A stretch of 64,000 nt of DNA from positions 71,376 to 135,375 of the forward strand of contig NZ_KE384223.1 in assembly GCF_000424665.1 (NCBI RefSeq). Direction: 5' to 3'. Positions 52,389 through 62,555 of this stretch are shown here, in pieces. A program made the position numbers and the translations under genes. The notes below the pieces were generated by a model. The model was given only the letters and a program-made list of their open reading frames with translations. It did not search any database and was not told the DNA's origin. Numbering within the stretch: the stretch's first letter is position 1; each line of letters opens with the position of its first letter. The DNA is from Salinimicrobium terrae DSM 17865 (GTDB taxonomy: Bacteria; Bacteroidota; Bacteroidia; Flavobacteriales; Flavobacteriaceae).

Positions 52389-54314
52389 ATGATCTCAAAA
52401 AAGTCATTTTTAGCCTTTATTTCTTTCTGTTTCCTTCTGAATTTTTCTACGGGTGCTCAGGAACTTCAGCTGGATACGGATATGGTTATGCAGCGCCTCC
52501 TGGAGCAGGCTGATACAGATGGGGATAAAAAGATTACTGTAGAAGACGAGCCAAAAGTGCCATTTTTGATACCCCGTTCGGGAGAAGATTCTGTAGCAAT
52601 TGAAGAGATCTACTATCTCTCGAATTTGCTTCAGGAACTGGCCATAGCCAGGGCTGAAGAAAAGGAGACTCTTCAGATTTCTCTTGAAAAAATTAAAGAA
52701 GCGCCGACCCAACGCATTTCCCGACGCATTAAAGAACAATTTTGGGATGATCTCACTCGTACCATTGACCGGGAAGGATTAGAAAGAATTCTGCAGGACT
52801 CCAAGGCCGAAGGTGATGTACAACGGTTGTATGTGCCGGCTACAGATTCGGTGGGAATTAGGTACTACAAGGATCTTCAGCAGGAACTGGAAGATTTTGA
52901 GGTAGTGGTTCTTCCGAAGCAAATTACTCCGCAGTATGTAAAATCCATTAATGACAAACCTGGACTTTTGTCATTAGCTCTTGAAGATGGCGAGGGCGTA
53001 CCTTTTGTTGTGCCCGGGGGCAGGTTTAATGAAATGTACGGCTGGGACAGCTATTTTGAAGGAGTAGGACTTTTAATTGATCGACGCCTAGATCTCGCAA
53101 AGGCTATGGTTGATAATTTTGTCTACCAGATCAATCACTACGGAAAGATTCTCAATGCCAACCGTTCCTACTATCTCACCCGAACTCAGCCACCATTTAT
53201 GTCTTCTTTTGTTCGGGAAGTTTATGAGGCCATGGAGGAGAAGGATGAAGAATGGCTTCGGAAATCTCTGGAAGCTGCAATAAAAGAGTATGAACAGGTA
53301 TGGATGGTTGAAGGGGAGCGGCTAACAGACAATGGGCTTAACAGATATTTCGCCCAGGGGATAGGGATTCCTCCTGAAACCGAAGAAGGACATTTTGAGG
53401 GGGTGCTTAAAAAATTCGCTGCAAAGCATAATTTACCCGTTGCTGAATTTGAAGGAAAATACCAGTCGGGCGAGATTCTGGATAAAGAACTTGATGAATA
53501 CTTTCGGCACGACCGCAGTTTACGGGAAAGCGGTCACGATACCTCCTGGAGACTGGAGGACAGAGCGGCAGATCTAAACACCGTCGATCTTAATTCCCTG
53601 TTGTACAAGTATGAAAAAGATTTTGAATACCTGATCGAGGAATATTTTAACGGAGAATTCGAAGCAACTTCAGGAAAGACTTATTCAGCAGAATACTGGG
53701 AGGAAAAAGCAGAGGAACGAAAGGAGCTGATGAATCGCTATTTATGGAATGAAGAGGAGGGTAGTTTCTTTGATTACAATTTTGAAAAGGGAGAGCAAAC
53801 TGGATATATTTCGGCTACAAATTTCTTTCCGCTTTGGAGTGGAGTGGCTTCCGAAGAACAGGCAAAAAAAATGCTTCCCAACTTAATGGAAGATCTAAAA
53901 GCAAGAGGGGGAATTCTGTCCACAGCAAGAGAATCTGTAGAAGAAACTGCGACCAGTGAGGTGCAGCGGCAATGGGATTACCCAAATGGCTGGGCGCCGC
54001 ATCAAATGTTGCTATGGCAGGGTCTGCTCGACTATGGATATGAAGAAGAGGCTGACGAGCTCATCTATCGCTGGCTCTATATGATCACCAGAAATGCGGT
54101 GGATTATAACGGAACCATTCCCGAAAAGTATGACGTGGTAAACGCCACCCACAAAGTTTATGCGGAATATGGGAATGTGGGAACGGAGTTCGATTACATC
54201 ACCACCTCCGGCTTTGGATGGATGAATGCGTCATACCAATTGGGCATGGAACTGCTGCCACAGCATTATCATCAAAAGCTGGATGAATTGGTGCCGCCGG
54301 AAAGACTTTTTTAA
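52389..54314 (+). CDS. treA: Periplasmic alpha,alpha-trehalase (GH37) with EF-hand-like loop
   Basis: A 641-residue exported trehalase that splits trehalose into two glucose. A signal peptide covers residues 1-23. Both GH37 signatures are present: PGGRFNEMYGWDSY (209-222) and QWDYPNGWAP (528-537); the catalytic aspartate segment RAADLNTVDLNSLLY and TEFDYITTSGFGWMNA are also seen. Before the enzyme domain there is an EF-hand-like calcium loop, DTDGDKKITVED (residues 42-53), which is not part of the basic trehalase fold. Single gene, 48 bp after queG; no sugar transporter adjacent. Confidence 0.95.
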   Translation: MISKKSFLAFISFCFLLNFSTGAQELQLDTDMVMQRLLEQADTDGDKKITVEDEPKVPFLIPRSGEDSVAIEEIYYLSNLLQELAIARAEEKETLQISLEKIKEAPTQRISRRIKEQFWDDLTRTIDREGLERILQDSKAEGDVQRLYVPATDSVGIRYYKDLQQELEDFEVVVLPKQITPQYVKSINDKPGLLSLALEDGEGVPFVVPGGRFNEMYGWDSYFEGVGLLIDRRLDLAKAMVDNFVYQINHYGKILNANRSYYLTRTQPPFMSSFVREVYEAMEEKDEEWLRKSLEAAIKEYEQVWMVEGERLTDNGLNRYFAQGIGIPPETEEGHFEGVLKKFAAKHNLPVAEFEGKYQSGEILDKELDEYFRHDRSLRESGHDTSWRLEDRAADLNTVDLNSLLYKYEKDFEYLIEEYFNGEFEATSGKTYSAEYWEEKAEERKELMNRYLWNEEEGSFFDYNFEKGEQTGYISATNFFPLWSGVASEEQAKKMLPNLMEDLKARGGILSTARESVEETATSEVQRQWDYPNGWAPHQMLLWQGLLDYGYEEEADELIYRWLYMITRNAVDYNGTIPEKYDVVNATHKVYAEYGNVGTEFDYITTSGFGWMNASYQLGMELLPQHYHQKLDELVPPERLF

Positions 54315-54322
54315 CAGCTAAT

Positions 54323-55012
54323 TCAATTATTGCATTTTCTGAGAAGGTTACGAAGTTCTTTGTTATTATCAACGCTAATCAAGGCTCCATCAACCTCTAC
54401 CTGTAGAGGGAAGAAGAAGTTAAAAACCTGACCATTCCTGACATTGGAAAGAAATTGGAAAAAGCTTTCTTTATTGGAGATGTTTTCTGAGAAGGTCTTT
54501 TGTAATTGTTTGTCATAGAGAAAAACAGTTACCGGAAATTCTATTTCTGCACATGTTACAGGCTGCTCCCCAAGTGCTACTTCATTTTGACACCTTTGCT
54601 GAAGTGCCCGTAATTGTTGAGGATTATTTATGGGTATTTGCTGGTAATTGGAATTGGTAGCAGTGAGAGGAAATTGAAGTTCAATTTTACCGGAATTATT
54701 ACCCGCGCCTCTGTTCTTTATAAACTCTTCAAGATCGGAATTTGAATTTATAGTAATTTTTACACCGTTTACAACAATTTCATAAGGAGTGATAAGAGAG
54801 AAACAGGGGCTGTTATCGATCTCATCATCCAGACTGCCATCATGCATGGCGGTTCGCATTACAAGGTCAAAAGTTTCTGAATCCCTGCTCAGGCTTTGTT
54901 CTTCTTCTTCGGTTAAAACTTCATACTCCTCTTCCTGGCATCCCATTAGGAGCAGTAGGACCAGGTAAACAGGCAAGAAGGCAAGACCCTTCAGGTACAG
55001 AAATTTTTTCAT
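54323..55012 (-). CDS. Lipoprotein of unknown function
   Basis: A 229-residue lipoprotein: hydrophobic signal and lipobox LLMGC (about residues 21-25), followed by QEEEYE, an acidic stretch like the surface-export signals of Bacteroidota lipoproteins, so it may be on the cell surface. Two halves look alike: each has a PYEIVVNGVKITINSNSDLEEF / PLQVEVDGALISVDNNKELR pattern preceded by a FPLT- or FPVTVF-type strand, suggesting an internal duplication. No named family recognised. It is convergent with the trehalase gene (8-bp gap) and follows the DUF4382 gene on the same strand. Confidence 0.8.
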   Translation of the reverse strand: MKKFLYLKGLAFLPVYLVLLLLMGCQEEEYEVLTEEEEQSLSRDSETFDLVMRTAMHDGSLDDEIDNSPCFSLITPYEIVVNGVKITINSNSDLEEFIKNRGAGNNSGKIELQFPLTATNSNYQQIPINNPQQLRALQQRCQNEVALGEQPVTCAEIEFPVTVFLYDKQLQKTFSENISNKESFFQFLSNVRNGQVFNFFFPLQVEVDGALISVDNNKELRNLLRKCNN

Positions 55013-55057
55013 TATAAAAATTACTTGTATTTGTCGAAATTACTCAGATAAAAGATA

Positions 55058-55101
55058 AATCCGGAAAGAAAAACCGAATAATGAATTCTTCTTTCCGGAT
55101 T
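55058..55101 (-). terminator. Terminator between the two lipoprotein genes
   Basis: AATCCGGAAAGAA and TTCTTTCCGGATT make a perfect 13-bp stem around an 18-base loop. On the minus strand the tail is TATCTTTTATC. It resembles the hairpin at 30004-30037. Confidence 0.65.
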
Positions 55102-55108
55102 AAAAGGT

Positions 55109-55870
55109 TTACTCAAGACTTACCTCTCCAAGGTCGGTACGCTCACCTACTAATACTTCAACATTTGGAATTATTACTTCGGCAACAGTTACCTCGTAGG
55201 TGCCCGCAGGAACTCCGTAAAGAAGAAATGCACCAGTCTCATCTGTATAGGCAACAATATCATCTTCTGTACTATTGGCGTCACTACTGGCAGTAACAAG
55301 AACACTTTCTTCAGAAATTACTGTTCCCGAAATAGATCCACTTTCGGCCACGGTAGTGGTTCTGATAACCGGTTTAAGAATAAAGCCCATATTATTTGGA
55401 AGAGCTACTACAGATTTATCCACATTGAAGTCAAGAATAAATTCATAAGCTACTCCTGCTTCAAGGTCGTAGTGAACATTAAGCTTTAAACCTGAAGTTT
55501 GCGCACTGGGAGTTTTAAGTTCTGCTTCTTCTGATTCCCCTTCAAGCAGCACACTATTATCATTACCTAAGATAAGCCTTATCTGGCTTAACTGGCCGGC
55601 AGGAAAATAACCATCACCAAGCAGGGCACTAACACCACCAGTAAGTTCCAGTAGATTATAAACACGAGGTTCAACATCCACCTGAATGGTTTCCCCGTCT
55701 ATGATTACCTCCAGGCCTGTTACTTCAACATTCACTTCCTGATAATCGCCCGGGGCATCAACCATGATAAAAGATAATTGTGCATTTTCCTGGTTGTCGT
55801 CTTTACTACAGCCGGTAAAAATTACTGCCAGGGCTGCAAAAAGTAGAATAAAAGATTTCAAATTTTTCAT
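55109..55870 (-). CDS. DUF4382 lipoprotein with carboxypeptidase-regulatory-like domain
   Basis: A 253-residue lipoprotein: signal with FTGC (C21) and SKDD right after the cysteine, a typical surface-export signal. Residues about 30-160 match DUF4382 (LSFIMVDAPGDYQEVNVEVTGLEV; RVYNLLELTGG; GQLSQIRLILGNDNSV). The C-terminal 80 residues form a beta-sandwich of the carboxypeptidase-regulatory type (GSISGTVISE, AYTDETGAFLLYGVPAGTYEVTV). It is divergent from the ECF sigma gene, and could be surface-exposed adhesion or binding protein; role unknown. Confidence 0.88.
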   Translation of the reverse strand: MKNLKSFILLFAALAVIFTGCSKDDNQENAQLSFIMVDAPGDYQEVNVEVTGLEVIIDGETIQVDVEPRVYNLLELTGGVSALLGDGYFPAGQLSQIRLILGNDNSVLLEGESEEAELKTPSAQTSGLKLNVHYDLEAGVAYEFILDFNVDKSVVALPNNMGFILKPVIRTTTVAESGSISGTVISEESVLVTASSDANSTEDDIVAYTDETGAFLLYGVPAGTYEVTVAEVIIPNVEVLVGERTDLGEVSLE

Positions 55871-56019
55871 AGTATAATTATTTGGGTTATTTCTTTTGAA
55901 TAGCCTGTAGTGGATATCCCCTTTGGCTATATAACAATTAATTTAACCTTTACCCTACCCTTAGATTAAAAAAATAAATACATTTATCCCGCCTATAACT
56001 TCTAAATCTACTTCCCCCA

Positions 56020-56544
56020 ATGAAGGATACCTCCAAAGAGAACCTATGTAATGAACAGGTCTTTAGGGAATTCTATAAGCATCACTCACGAAATCTCTTC
56101 AATTTTATGTACTATAAATGTGGGAACAGCGAACAGGCGTCAGATTATGTGCAGGAATCCTTTATAAGAATTTTTGAAAATTGCAGTAAGATTATTCCAT
56201 CCAAGGCTAAAAGTTTTTTGTTCACTACCGCCAATAATCTTTTTTTAAATGTGAAGAAACATGATAAAGTAAAATTATCATACAAAGAACAACAGGTTTC
56301 GGATGGTATTGAAAAGGAAGATCCTCATTTTATTCTCAGAGAAAAAGAATATATGGAACAATTGCAAAACGCAATTGCAAACCTGACAGATGCACAACGG
56401 GAGGTTTTTTTATTAAACAGGATTGATGATAAAAAATACAGGGAAATAGCCGAAATCCTGAATATTTCCCAAAAAGCCGTAGAAAAAAGAATGATGGGAG
56501 CACTGATTAAACTCCGTGAGGCTTTGGGTGATAATAAGGTGTAA
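56020..56544 (+). CDS. ECF-type RNA polymerase sigma factor
   Basis: A 174-residue sigma-70 factor with only regions 2 and 4. Region 2 includes ASDYVQESFIRIFEN (near residues 44-58) and region 4 LTDAQREVFLLNRIDDKKYREIAEILNISQKAVEKRM (near 123-158). Followed by a FecR anti-sigma gene and a TonB receptor, the standard signalling cassette in which an outer-membrane substrate frees the sigma factor. It probably also drives its own operon. Confidence 0.95.
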   Translation: MKDTSKENLCNEQVFREFYKHHSRNLFNFMYYKCGNSEQASDYVQESFIRIFENCSKIIPSKAKSFLFTTANNLFLNVKKHDKVKLSYKEQQVSDGIEKEDPHFILREKEYMEQLQNAIANLTDAQREVFLLNRIDDKKYREIAEILNISQKAVEKRMMGALIKLREALGDNKV

Positions 56545-56592
56545 AAGGTAGGGTAGAGTTAGGTAAGGTTGTTATATAAGCAGAGGGAAATC

Positions 56593-57501
56593 ATGGAAAA
56601 TAGAGATCAAATATTAAAGTGGCTTAATGGGGAATTGACTCCTGAGGAACTGGCGGATTTTAAAATCACTAAGGATTATCAGCAGTTGAAGCCCATAGTA
56701 GAAAATTCTTCTCACTTTGAAGCACCTGCATTTGATGAAGATGCAAACTACAGGAAGTTAAAAGAAATAATGGATAACGGGGAAGTGGAGTCCAAAGAAT
56801 CTTTTGGCAGATTTATGTACCTCAAAATTGCTGCTGTTTTGGTAGTTGTTCTTGCTACAGGGATGTTCTTTTTTTTGAATAAGCAGGAGAGGATTTCAAC
56901 AGGAACCGCCGAGATCACTTTATTGGATTTACCAGATGAATCTTCTATTATCTTAAATAGTGATTCGCGAATATCTTATCAACCTGAAATTTGGGGTAGT
57001 GAGAGAACAATCAAGCTTGTTGGTGAAGCTTTTTTTAAGGTGGAAACGGGCGGAGATTTTACAGTGAAAACAGAAAATGGAAAGGTCAAAGTTGTAGGAA
57101 CTGCTTTTAACGTGAGAAGTAGAAACGATGAATTTCGGGTGTGGTGTTATGAAGGCGCAGTTAAAGTTTCTTTCGGGGACAAGGAGTTCCTTCTTAAAGA
57201 GAGACAGGCATTTTTCGGAACACAGGATACAATTTCAAAAGTCTTGAAGTTTAATGAAGAAATTCCTGTCTGGGCTATTCAGGAAAGTACATTTGAAGCG
57301 GTACCTCTGCGGGAAGTTATTAGGGAATTGGAGGAGCAATTTGATATTGAGATAAGCACCAAAAATGTGAATCTCGAGCAGTTATTCACAGGATCTTTCA
57401 GTCATTCAGATATGGAACTTGCTTTAAAGGCCGTAACAGTTCCTCTACAGTTACAATATGTGACTGAAGCTGACAAAAAGATCGTACTCTATGAAGAATA
57501 A
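56593..57501 (+). CDS. FecR-family anti-sigma factor
   Basis: A 302-residue inner-membrane regulator. The short cytoplasmic N-terminus (MENRDQILKWLNGELTPEEL), a transmembrane helix (about residues 79-97, IAAVLVVVLATGMFFFL), the FecR domain (LPDESSIILNSDSRISY to GTAFNVRS) and a C-terminal DUF4974-type domain (FEAVPLREVIRELEEQFDIEI) are all present. I start at ATG 56593, which has AGAGGG upstream, not at the TTG 56569. It holds the sigma factor until the TonB receptor signals. Its end overlaps the receptor gene by 11 bp. Confidence 0.94.
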   Translation: MENRDQILKWLNGELTPEELADFKITKDYQQLKPIVENSSHFEAPAFDEDANYRKLKEIMDNGEVESKESFGRFMYLKIAAVLVVVLATGMFFFLNKQERISTGTAEITLLDLPDESSIILNSDSRISYQPEIWGSERTIKLVGEAFFKVETGGDFTVKTENGKVKVVGTAFNVRSRNDEFRVWCYEGAVKVSFGDKEFLLKERQAFFGTQDTISKVLKFNEEIPVWAIQESTFEAVPLREVIRELEEQFDIEISTKNVNLEQLFTGSFSHSDMELALKAVTVPLQLQYVTEADKKIVLYEE

Positions 57502-60034
57502 TTGCCGGCGTAAACCTAAAGCAATTGTTGTCTTTCTTATTTTTTTCAGTTGTTTTATTGGGAATTCACAGGTTTCAACAGAGACTTCCTTAAAATTAAT
57601 ATTGCCAGAACTGGAAGAAAAATTTGATGTTCGGTTCTCCTATCTGGAAAAAGATTTAGATAATATCCAGGTAAATTTGCCCACAAATCTAAAGCAGCTT
57701 GATGATGTCCTGAATTTTCTACGGGATCAAACTTCTCTTTCCTTTATTTTGCTAAACGATCGTTATATTGCTATAAGAAAAACCAGGACGGAAGAAATCT
57801 TCTGTTTTATCTTGAAGGATAGCAACACCGATTTACCCATATCGGGGGCGGGAGTATTTAATATAAATGGCGATTTAATAAATTTTTCCAATGAAGCAGG
57901 AGAGGTGGTTCTCAAAGATTCTGATATTGATAAAAACATAGTCATCAGGCATCTGGGATATAATCCCGTAGAATTAAAGCAGGAAATCACATCTTATAGG
58001 CATTGCCCTGAAGTTTTGATGATTCCTTTTGTTGAAGTCCTGGGAGAGTCTGTTATAGTTAATTATCTCACCACAGGGATAAGCAGGAGGAGAGATGGGT
58101 CCACTATGATTAATACAGATAATTTTGGTACGCTGCCGGGAATGGTTGAACCCGATATTCTTCATATCCTGGAGGCTCTACCCGGGGTGGAAAACGCAAA
58201 TGAGACAATCTCGAGTATCAATATACGGGGAGGAACGAGTGACCAGAATCTCGTATTGTATGACGGGGTCAAAATGTATCTAACAGGGCATTTTTTTGGT
58301 CTTATCTCTGCATTTAATCCAGGTTTGACGAATAAAGCAAGGCTCGTAAAAAACGGCACCAGTTCAGAATTTGGTGGCGGGGTTTCCGGTACAATTGATA
58401 TAAGTTCAAAAAATGAATTAACGGGTAAAATTTCCGGAGGTGCCGGAATTAGTCTTGTAAATGCCGATGCGTATTTGCAGGTTCCCCTTGCAAACAATCT
58501 GGAAGTACATCTCTCTGGTAGAAGGTCAATTGATAATTTTTACAGATCCCCTACTTTTAGCAGCTATTTTTCGAGGGCCTTTCAGGAGTCGGCCGTCTTT
58601 ACGGGAGGAGATAGAGTTTCAGGGGAAGGAGCCGACTTTAACTTTCAAGATTACAGTGGAAAAATACTCTATAATTTTAGAGATAATCACAAGTTCAGAT
58701 TAACCGGACTTATCATTGAAAATAAATTAAATTACATTGAGAATCTATCCGGACCTGGAGATGCAACAGAAAGAATCAATTCTCTTGCTCAAAAAAATCT
58801 TGTTATAGGTGGATCCTTAATTTCCAACTGGTCCAAAAATTTGGGGACAACTTTTCGGAGCTATCTTACCCGTTATAGTCTTTCGGCATTGAATAAAAAT
58901 ACAGCAACAGAACAAAGCCTTATTCAGAGTAATGAAGTTCTGGAAACAGGAGTTAAGCTCAGTCTTAAATATTCCCTGAGTAGTAGATCTGTTCTTCACG
59001 GAGGATATGAATTCTCTGAAGCAGGCGTGTCCAATATCGAGGTTGTAAATAATCCATTTTTTAGTAGCAGGATTAAAAATGTTCTGAGATCTCATTCGGT
59101 ATTTACAGAAATGACTGTTGAACAGGAACAATTTTTTATTAGGGGCGGATTAAGACTCAACTATCTGGATAGGTTGGAGAAGTTCCTGCTTGAACCGAGG
59201 GTAAATATTAATTATAAGGTGTCTCAATCAATAAATTTTACGGTTCAGGGGGAACAGAAAAGTCAGACTTTGAGTCAGATTATCGATCTGCAGGAAGATT
59301 TCCTCGGAGTAGAAAACCGAAGATGGATTCTTGCCAATGGTCGGGAATTTCCGGTAGTAAGAAGCAATCAGGTGTCCATGGGAGTAGATTTTAAGTCTGC
59401 CGGATGGTTTGTGGACCTGGAAACCTATTACAAAAAGGTGGAAGGAATTAATACTTCTACACAGGGATTCCGGGATCAACACGAGTTTAGAAGGACAAAG
59501 GGAAGTTATGATTCCAAGGGCGTGGAACTGCTTGTCAACAAAAAATTAAAAGATTTGCAGGTGTATTTAAATTACACCCTGGCAGAAAGTTCTTATGAGT
59601 TTCCAGCCCTGGAATCTTCCTATTTCCCCAACAATTTGGACATTCGCCATTCATTTTCTTTAGCCATGAATTATTCTTTTGATAACCTGATTTTTTCTTT
59701 AGGAGGAAAAGCTGCAAGTGGAAAACCCTTTACTGCACCTGTTGAAGATCAGGAAACCTGGCAAGAAGGTAATTTGTGGTTTGTGAACTACGATTCACCA
59801 AATGCTGTGAATTTTCCTTTTTACTTTAGATTGGATGCTTCGGCTTCCTACAATTTTAAAATTTCCGAAAAACTAAAAGGTGAGTTTAATGCAGGTGTTA
59901 TTAACCTGACGAATCGGGAAAATATAATCAACAGATATTACAGGGTTGACGAAGAGAATCCATCTACAGCTATTCAAGTGGATGAAAAATCACTTGGCTT
60001 TACTCCCAATATTTTATTCAGGATCATTTTCTAA
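57491..60034 (+). CDS. TonB-dependent receptor with STN signalling domain
   Basis: An 847-residue outer-membrane receptor. After a signal peptide (about residues 9-26) there is an STN/secretin-type domain (LKLILPELEEKFDVRFSYLEK to LSFILLNDRYIAIRK, residues 34-98), as in FecA-type receptors that signal through FecR; then a carboxypeptidase-like beta-sandwich (residues 104-170), a plug (EDPDILHILEALPGVENANETISSINIRGG region near 217-250) and the beta barrel to the terminal aromatic residue (FRIIF). No SusD-type lipoprotein follows, so glycan uptake by a SusCD complex is not indicated; the ligand is unknown. Confidence 0.92.
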   Translation: MKNNCRRKPKAIVVFLIFFSCFIGNSQVSTETSLKLILPELEEKFDVRFSYLEKDLDNIQVNLPTNLKQLDDVLNFLRDQTSLSFILLNDRYIAIRKTRTEEIFCFILKDSNTDLPISGAGVFNINGDLINFSNEAGEVVLKDSDIDKNIVIRHLGYNPVELKQEITSYRHCPEVLMIPFVEVLGESVIVNYLTTGISRRRDGSTMINTDNFGTLPGMVEPDILHILEALPGVENANETISSINIRGGTSDQNLVLYDGVKMYLTGHFFGLISAFNPGLTNKARLVKNGTSSEFGGGVSGTIDISSKNELTGKISGGAGISLVNADAYLQVPLANNLEVHLSGRRSIDNFYRSPTFSSYFSRAFQESAVFTGGDRVSGEGADFNFQDYSGKILYNFRDNHKFRLTGLIIENKLNYIENLSGPGDATERINSLAQKNLVIGGSLISNWSKNLGTTFRSYLTRYSLSALNKNTATEQSLIQSNEVLETGVKLSLKYSLSSRSVLHGGYEFSEAGVSNIEVVNNPFFSSRIKNVLRSHSVFTEMTVEQEQFFIRGGLRLNYLDRLEKFLLEPRVNINYKVSQSINFTVQGEQKSQTLSQIIDLQEDFLGVENRRWILANGREFPVVRSNQVSMGVDFKSAGWFVDLETYYKKVEGINTSTQGFRDQHEFRRTKGSYDSKGVELLVNKKLKDLQVYLNYTLAESSYEFPALESSYFPNNLDIRHSFSLAMNYSFDNLIFSLGGKAASGKPFTAPVEDQETWQEGNLWFVNYDSPNAVNFPFYFRLDASASYNFKISEKLKGEFNAGVINLTNRENIINRYYRVDEENPSTAIQVDEKSLGFTPNILFRIIF

Positions 60035-60117
60035 ATAGCTTCTTATTGAAAATATCTTCCTAAACCTTTTCTCCGGTTAAAAGAAGTGATATACTTTAAA
60101 AAAGCAACTAATCTTTA

Positions 60118-60145
60118 TTGGTAATTATTCAAACTCTTACCTTTG
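60118..60145 (+). promoter_or_regulatory. Promoter of the malic enzyme gene
   Basis: TACCTTTG (60138-60145) is an exact -7 match and TTG (60118-60120) lies 17 bp upstream, the classical flavobacterial spacing. The -7 overlaps the TTG at 60143, which excludes that as the start codon. Confidence 0.8.
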
Positions 60146-60169
60146 TGTCGCCTGATTAAACAGGAAATT

Positions 60170-62461
60170 ATGAAGAACGAACGCAAAAGACGTGAAGCTT
60201 TAGTATATCACGCGAAACCATTTCCCGGCAAAATTCAGGTTGTTCCAACCAAAAAATATTCAACTCAGCGAGATCTTTCGCTGGCCTATTCTCCCGGGGT
60301 GGCCGAGCCTTGCCTGGAGATACATAAAAATGTTGAGAACGTTTATAAATACACCACTAAGGGAAACCTGGTGGCGGTGATCTCTAACGGAACTGCTGTA
60401 CTTGGTCTTGGTGACATAGGCCCGGAAGCTTCTAAACCGGTAATGGAAGGGAAAGGATTGCTATTTAAGATCTTTGCAGATATTGATGTTTTTGACATCG
60501 AAGTGGACACAAAAGACGTTGATGCTTTTGTGGAAACAGTAAAAAACATTGCGCCTACTTTCGGCGGAATTAACCTAGAAGATATTGCTGCGCCCGAAGC
60601 TTTTGAAATTGAAAGAAGGCTAAAGGAGGATCTGGATATCCCGGTGATGCATGATGACCAACATGGGACCGCGATCATATCTTCGGCAGCATTGCTTAAT
60701 GCTCTGGATCTTGCAAATAAAAGAATTGGAAAGGTGAAAGTAGTGATCTCGGGAGCGGGTTCTGCTGCAATTGCCTGTGCTAATCTTTATGTTCTACTCG
60801 GAGTAAAAGTTGAGAACATTGCAATGTTTGATGTAAAAGGTGTTTTGCACAGAGAAAGAGAGGATCTTTCTGATTTGCAAAGGCGTTTTGCAGTGAAGAA
60901 AAAATATGAGAACCTTTCGGCAGCTATGGATGGTGCCGATGTTTTCCTGGGACTCTCAGTAGGAAATCTGGTGACACCGGAAATGCTGAAGAAAATGGCA
61001 AAACGCCCCATCGTTTTTGCTATGGCAAATCCGGAGCCCGAAATTGATTACGATCTGGCTATTGCAACCAGAAAGGATATCATTATGGCTACCGGTCGTA
61101 GCGACCATCCTAACCAGGTTAACAATGTTCTCGGTTTCCCGTTTATTTTCAGAGGTGCCCTGGATGTTAGGGCTACAAAGATCAATGAAGAAATGAAGAT
61201 GGCCGCTGTGAAAGCTCTTGCAAGGTTGGCCAAAGAGCCTGTTCCGGAACAGGTGAATATAGCTTATGGAGAGACCAAGCTTAATTTTGGGACAGATTAT
61301 ATCATCCCAAAACCTTTCGATCCACGCTTGATCACACAGGTTCCTCCTGCTGTGGCTAAAGCTGCGATGGAATCCGGGGTTGCCAAAAATCCTATTCTGG
61401 ACTGGGAACGTTATGAAGAAGAGCTGCTGGAGCGAATGGGTAATGATAACAAGATCACCCGCTTGCTTATGAACCGGGCCAAAATGGGACCTAAAAGAGT
61501 CATTTTTGCCGAGGCAGATCATTTAGACGTTTTAAAAGCTGCACAAATAGCTCATGATGAAGGAATAGCTCAACCTATTCTTATGGGAAGGAAGGATGTG
61601 ATCCAGGAACTTATGCGGGAGATCGACTTCCACGCAGATGAAGTGCCTATTATTGACTCAAAATCTGACGAAGAAAATGATCGGCGCAACAGGTATGCCG
61701 ATGTGTATTGGCAAACCAGGAAGCGAAAGGGTGTCACCCGCTATGATGCACAACTTTTAATGAGGCAGCGCAATTATTTTGCCGCAATGATGGTAAACGC
61801 TGGTGATGCAGATGCTTTAATCTCGGGTTATTCCAGGTCTTATCCGACTGTGCTCCGCCCAATGCTGGAACTTATAGGAAAAGCTAAAGGAGTGTCCAAA
61901 GTTGCTGCCACCAACCTGATGAACACCTCCCGCGGACCTTTATTCATTAGTGATACCTCTGTAAATATAGATCCCAGTGCCAAAGAACTTGGGAAGATTG
62001 CCCAGATGACCGCTCGTACTGTAAGACTTTTTGGAATGGAGCCGGTGATCGCAATGATCTCCTACGGAAACTTTGGATCTTCACAGAATGAAAAAGCCGA
62101 AAAGGTTAAAGAGGCTGTAGATTACCTGCACCGTTTCTATCCGGATCTTATTGTGGATGGTGAAATGCAGACCGATTTTGCTCTTAACAGTGAAATGCTT
62201 CAAAAGAAATTCCCTTTTTCGAAGCTTGCCGGTCGTAAAGTAAACACGCTCGTATTTCCTAATCTTGATTCCGGTAACAGTACCTATAAACTTCTGAAAG
62301 AGTTGAACAAAACGGAATCTGTTGGTCCAATCCTTATGGGAATGAACAAACCTGTGCATGTGTTGCAGTTGGGTGCGAGTGTAGAAGAAATTGTGAACAT
62401 GACCGCTGTAGCAGTCGTTGATGCTCAGGAAAAGGAACGAAAAGCAAAACGTGAACAATAA
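60170..62461 (+). CDS. maeB: NADP-dependent malic enzyme with phosphotransacetylase-like domain
   Basis: A 763-residue hybrid malic enzyme, converting malate to pyruvate and CO2 with NADPH formation. Residues about 1-420 are the malic enzyme ([12 protein letters not shown] near 40; [19 protein letters not shown] near 160; nucleotide-binding [15 protein letters not shown] near 195). The C-terminal part from about 430 is a phosphotransacetylase-like regulatory domain ([40 protein letters not shown]). Start at ATG 60170, preceded by AGGA. Own promoter at 60118 and a terminator at 62556. It supplies NADPH and pyruvate. Confidence 0.97.
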   Translation: MKNERKRREALVYHAKPFPGKIQVVPTKKYSTQRDLSLAYSPGVAEPCLEIHKNVENVYKYTTKGNLVAVISNGTAVLGLGDIGPEASKPVMEGKGLLFKIFADIDVFDIEVDTKDVDAFVETVKNIAPTFGGINLEDIAAPEAFEIERRLKEDLDIPVMHDDQHGTAIISSAALLNALDLANKRIGKVKVVISGAGSAAIACANLYVLLGVKVENIAMFDVKGVLHREREDLSDLQRRFAVKKKYENLSAAMDGADVFLGLSVGNLVTPEMLKKMAKRPIVFAMANPEPEIDYDLAIATRKDIIMATGRSDHPNQVNNVLGFPFIFRGALDVRATKINEEMKMAAVKALARLAKEPVPEQVNIAYGETKLNFGTDYIIPKPFDPRLITQVPPAVAKAAMESGVAKNPILDWERYEEELLERMGNDNKITRLLMNRAKMGPKRVIFAEADHLDVLKAAQIAHDEGIAQPILMGRKDVIQELMREIDFHADEVPIIDSKSDEENDRRNRYADVYWQTRKRKGVTRYDAQLLMRQRNYFAAMMVNAGDADALISGYSRSYPTVLRPMLELIGKAKGVSKVAATNLMNTSRGPLFISDTSVNIDPSAKELGKIAQMTARTVRLFGMEPVIAMISYGNFGSSQNEKAEKVKEAVDYLHRFYPDLIVDGEMQTDFALNSEMLQKKFPFSKLAGRKVNTLVFPNLDSGNSTYKLLKELNKTESVGPILMGMNKPVHVLQLGASVEEIVNMTAVAVVDAQEKERKAKREQ

Positions 62462-62555
62462 GAATTAGTGAAAGGATATTGATTTTAGAGATGCGCTTTA
62501 TCCTGTCCCAAAGCCTTGGGAGTTTAAGGTTTAAATGACAAATAATCTGGTAAAG

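Noticed and set aside
57491-60034. SusC-type glycan transporter
   Set aside because: No SusD-like gene follows and the receptor has an STN signalling domain with ECF/FecR partners; at 847 residues it is also shorter than most SusC proteins.
60143-60145. TTG start of the malic enzyme reading frame
   Set aside because: It lies inside the consensus -7 element; ATG 60170 has a ribosome binding site and the expected N-terminus. The same reasoning removes TTG 2591 and TTG 15153.
60956-61522. A 188-residue minus-strand open frame inside the malic enzyme gene
   Set aside because: Antisense shadow of a strongly conserved coding sequence; peptide is Cys/His-rich without domain sense.
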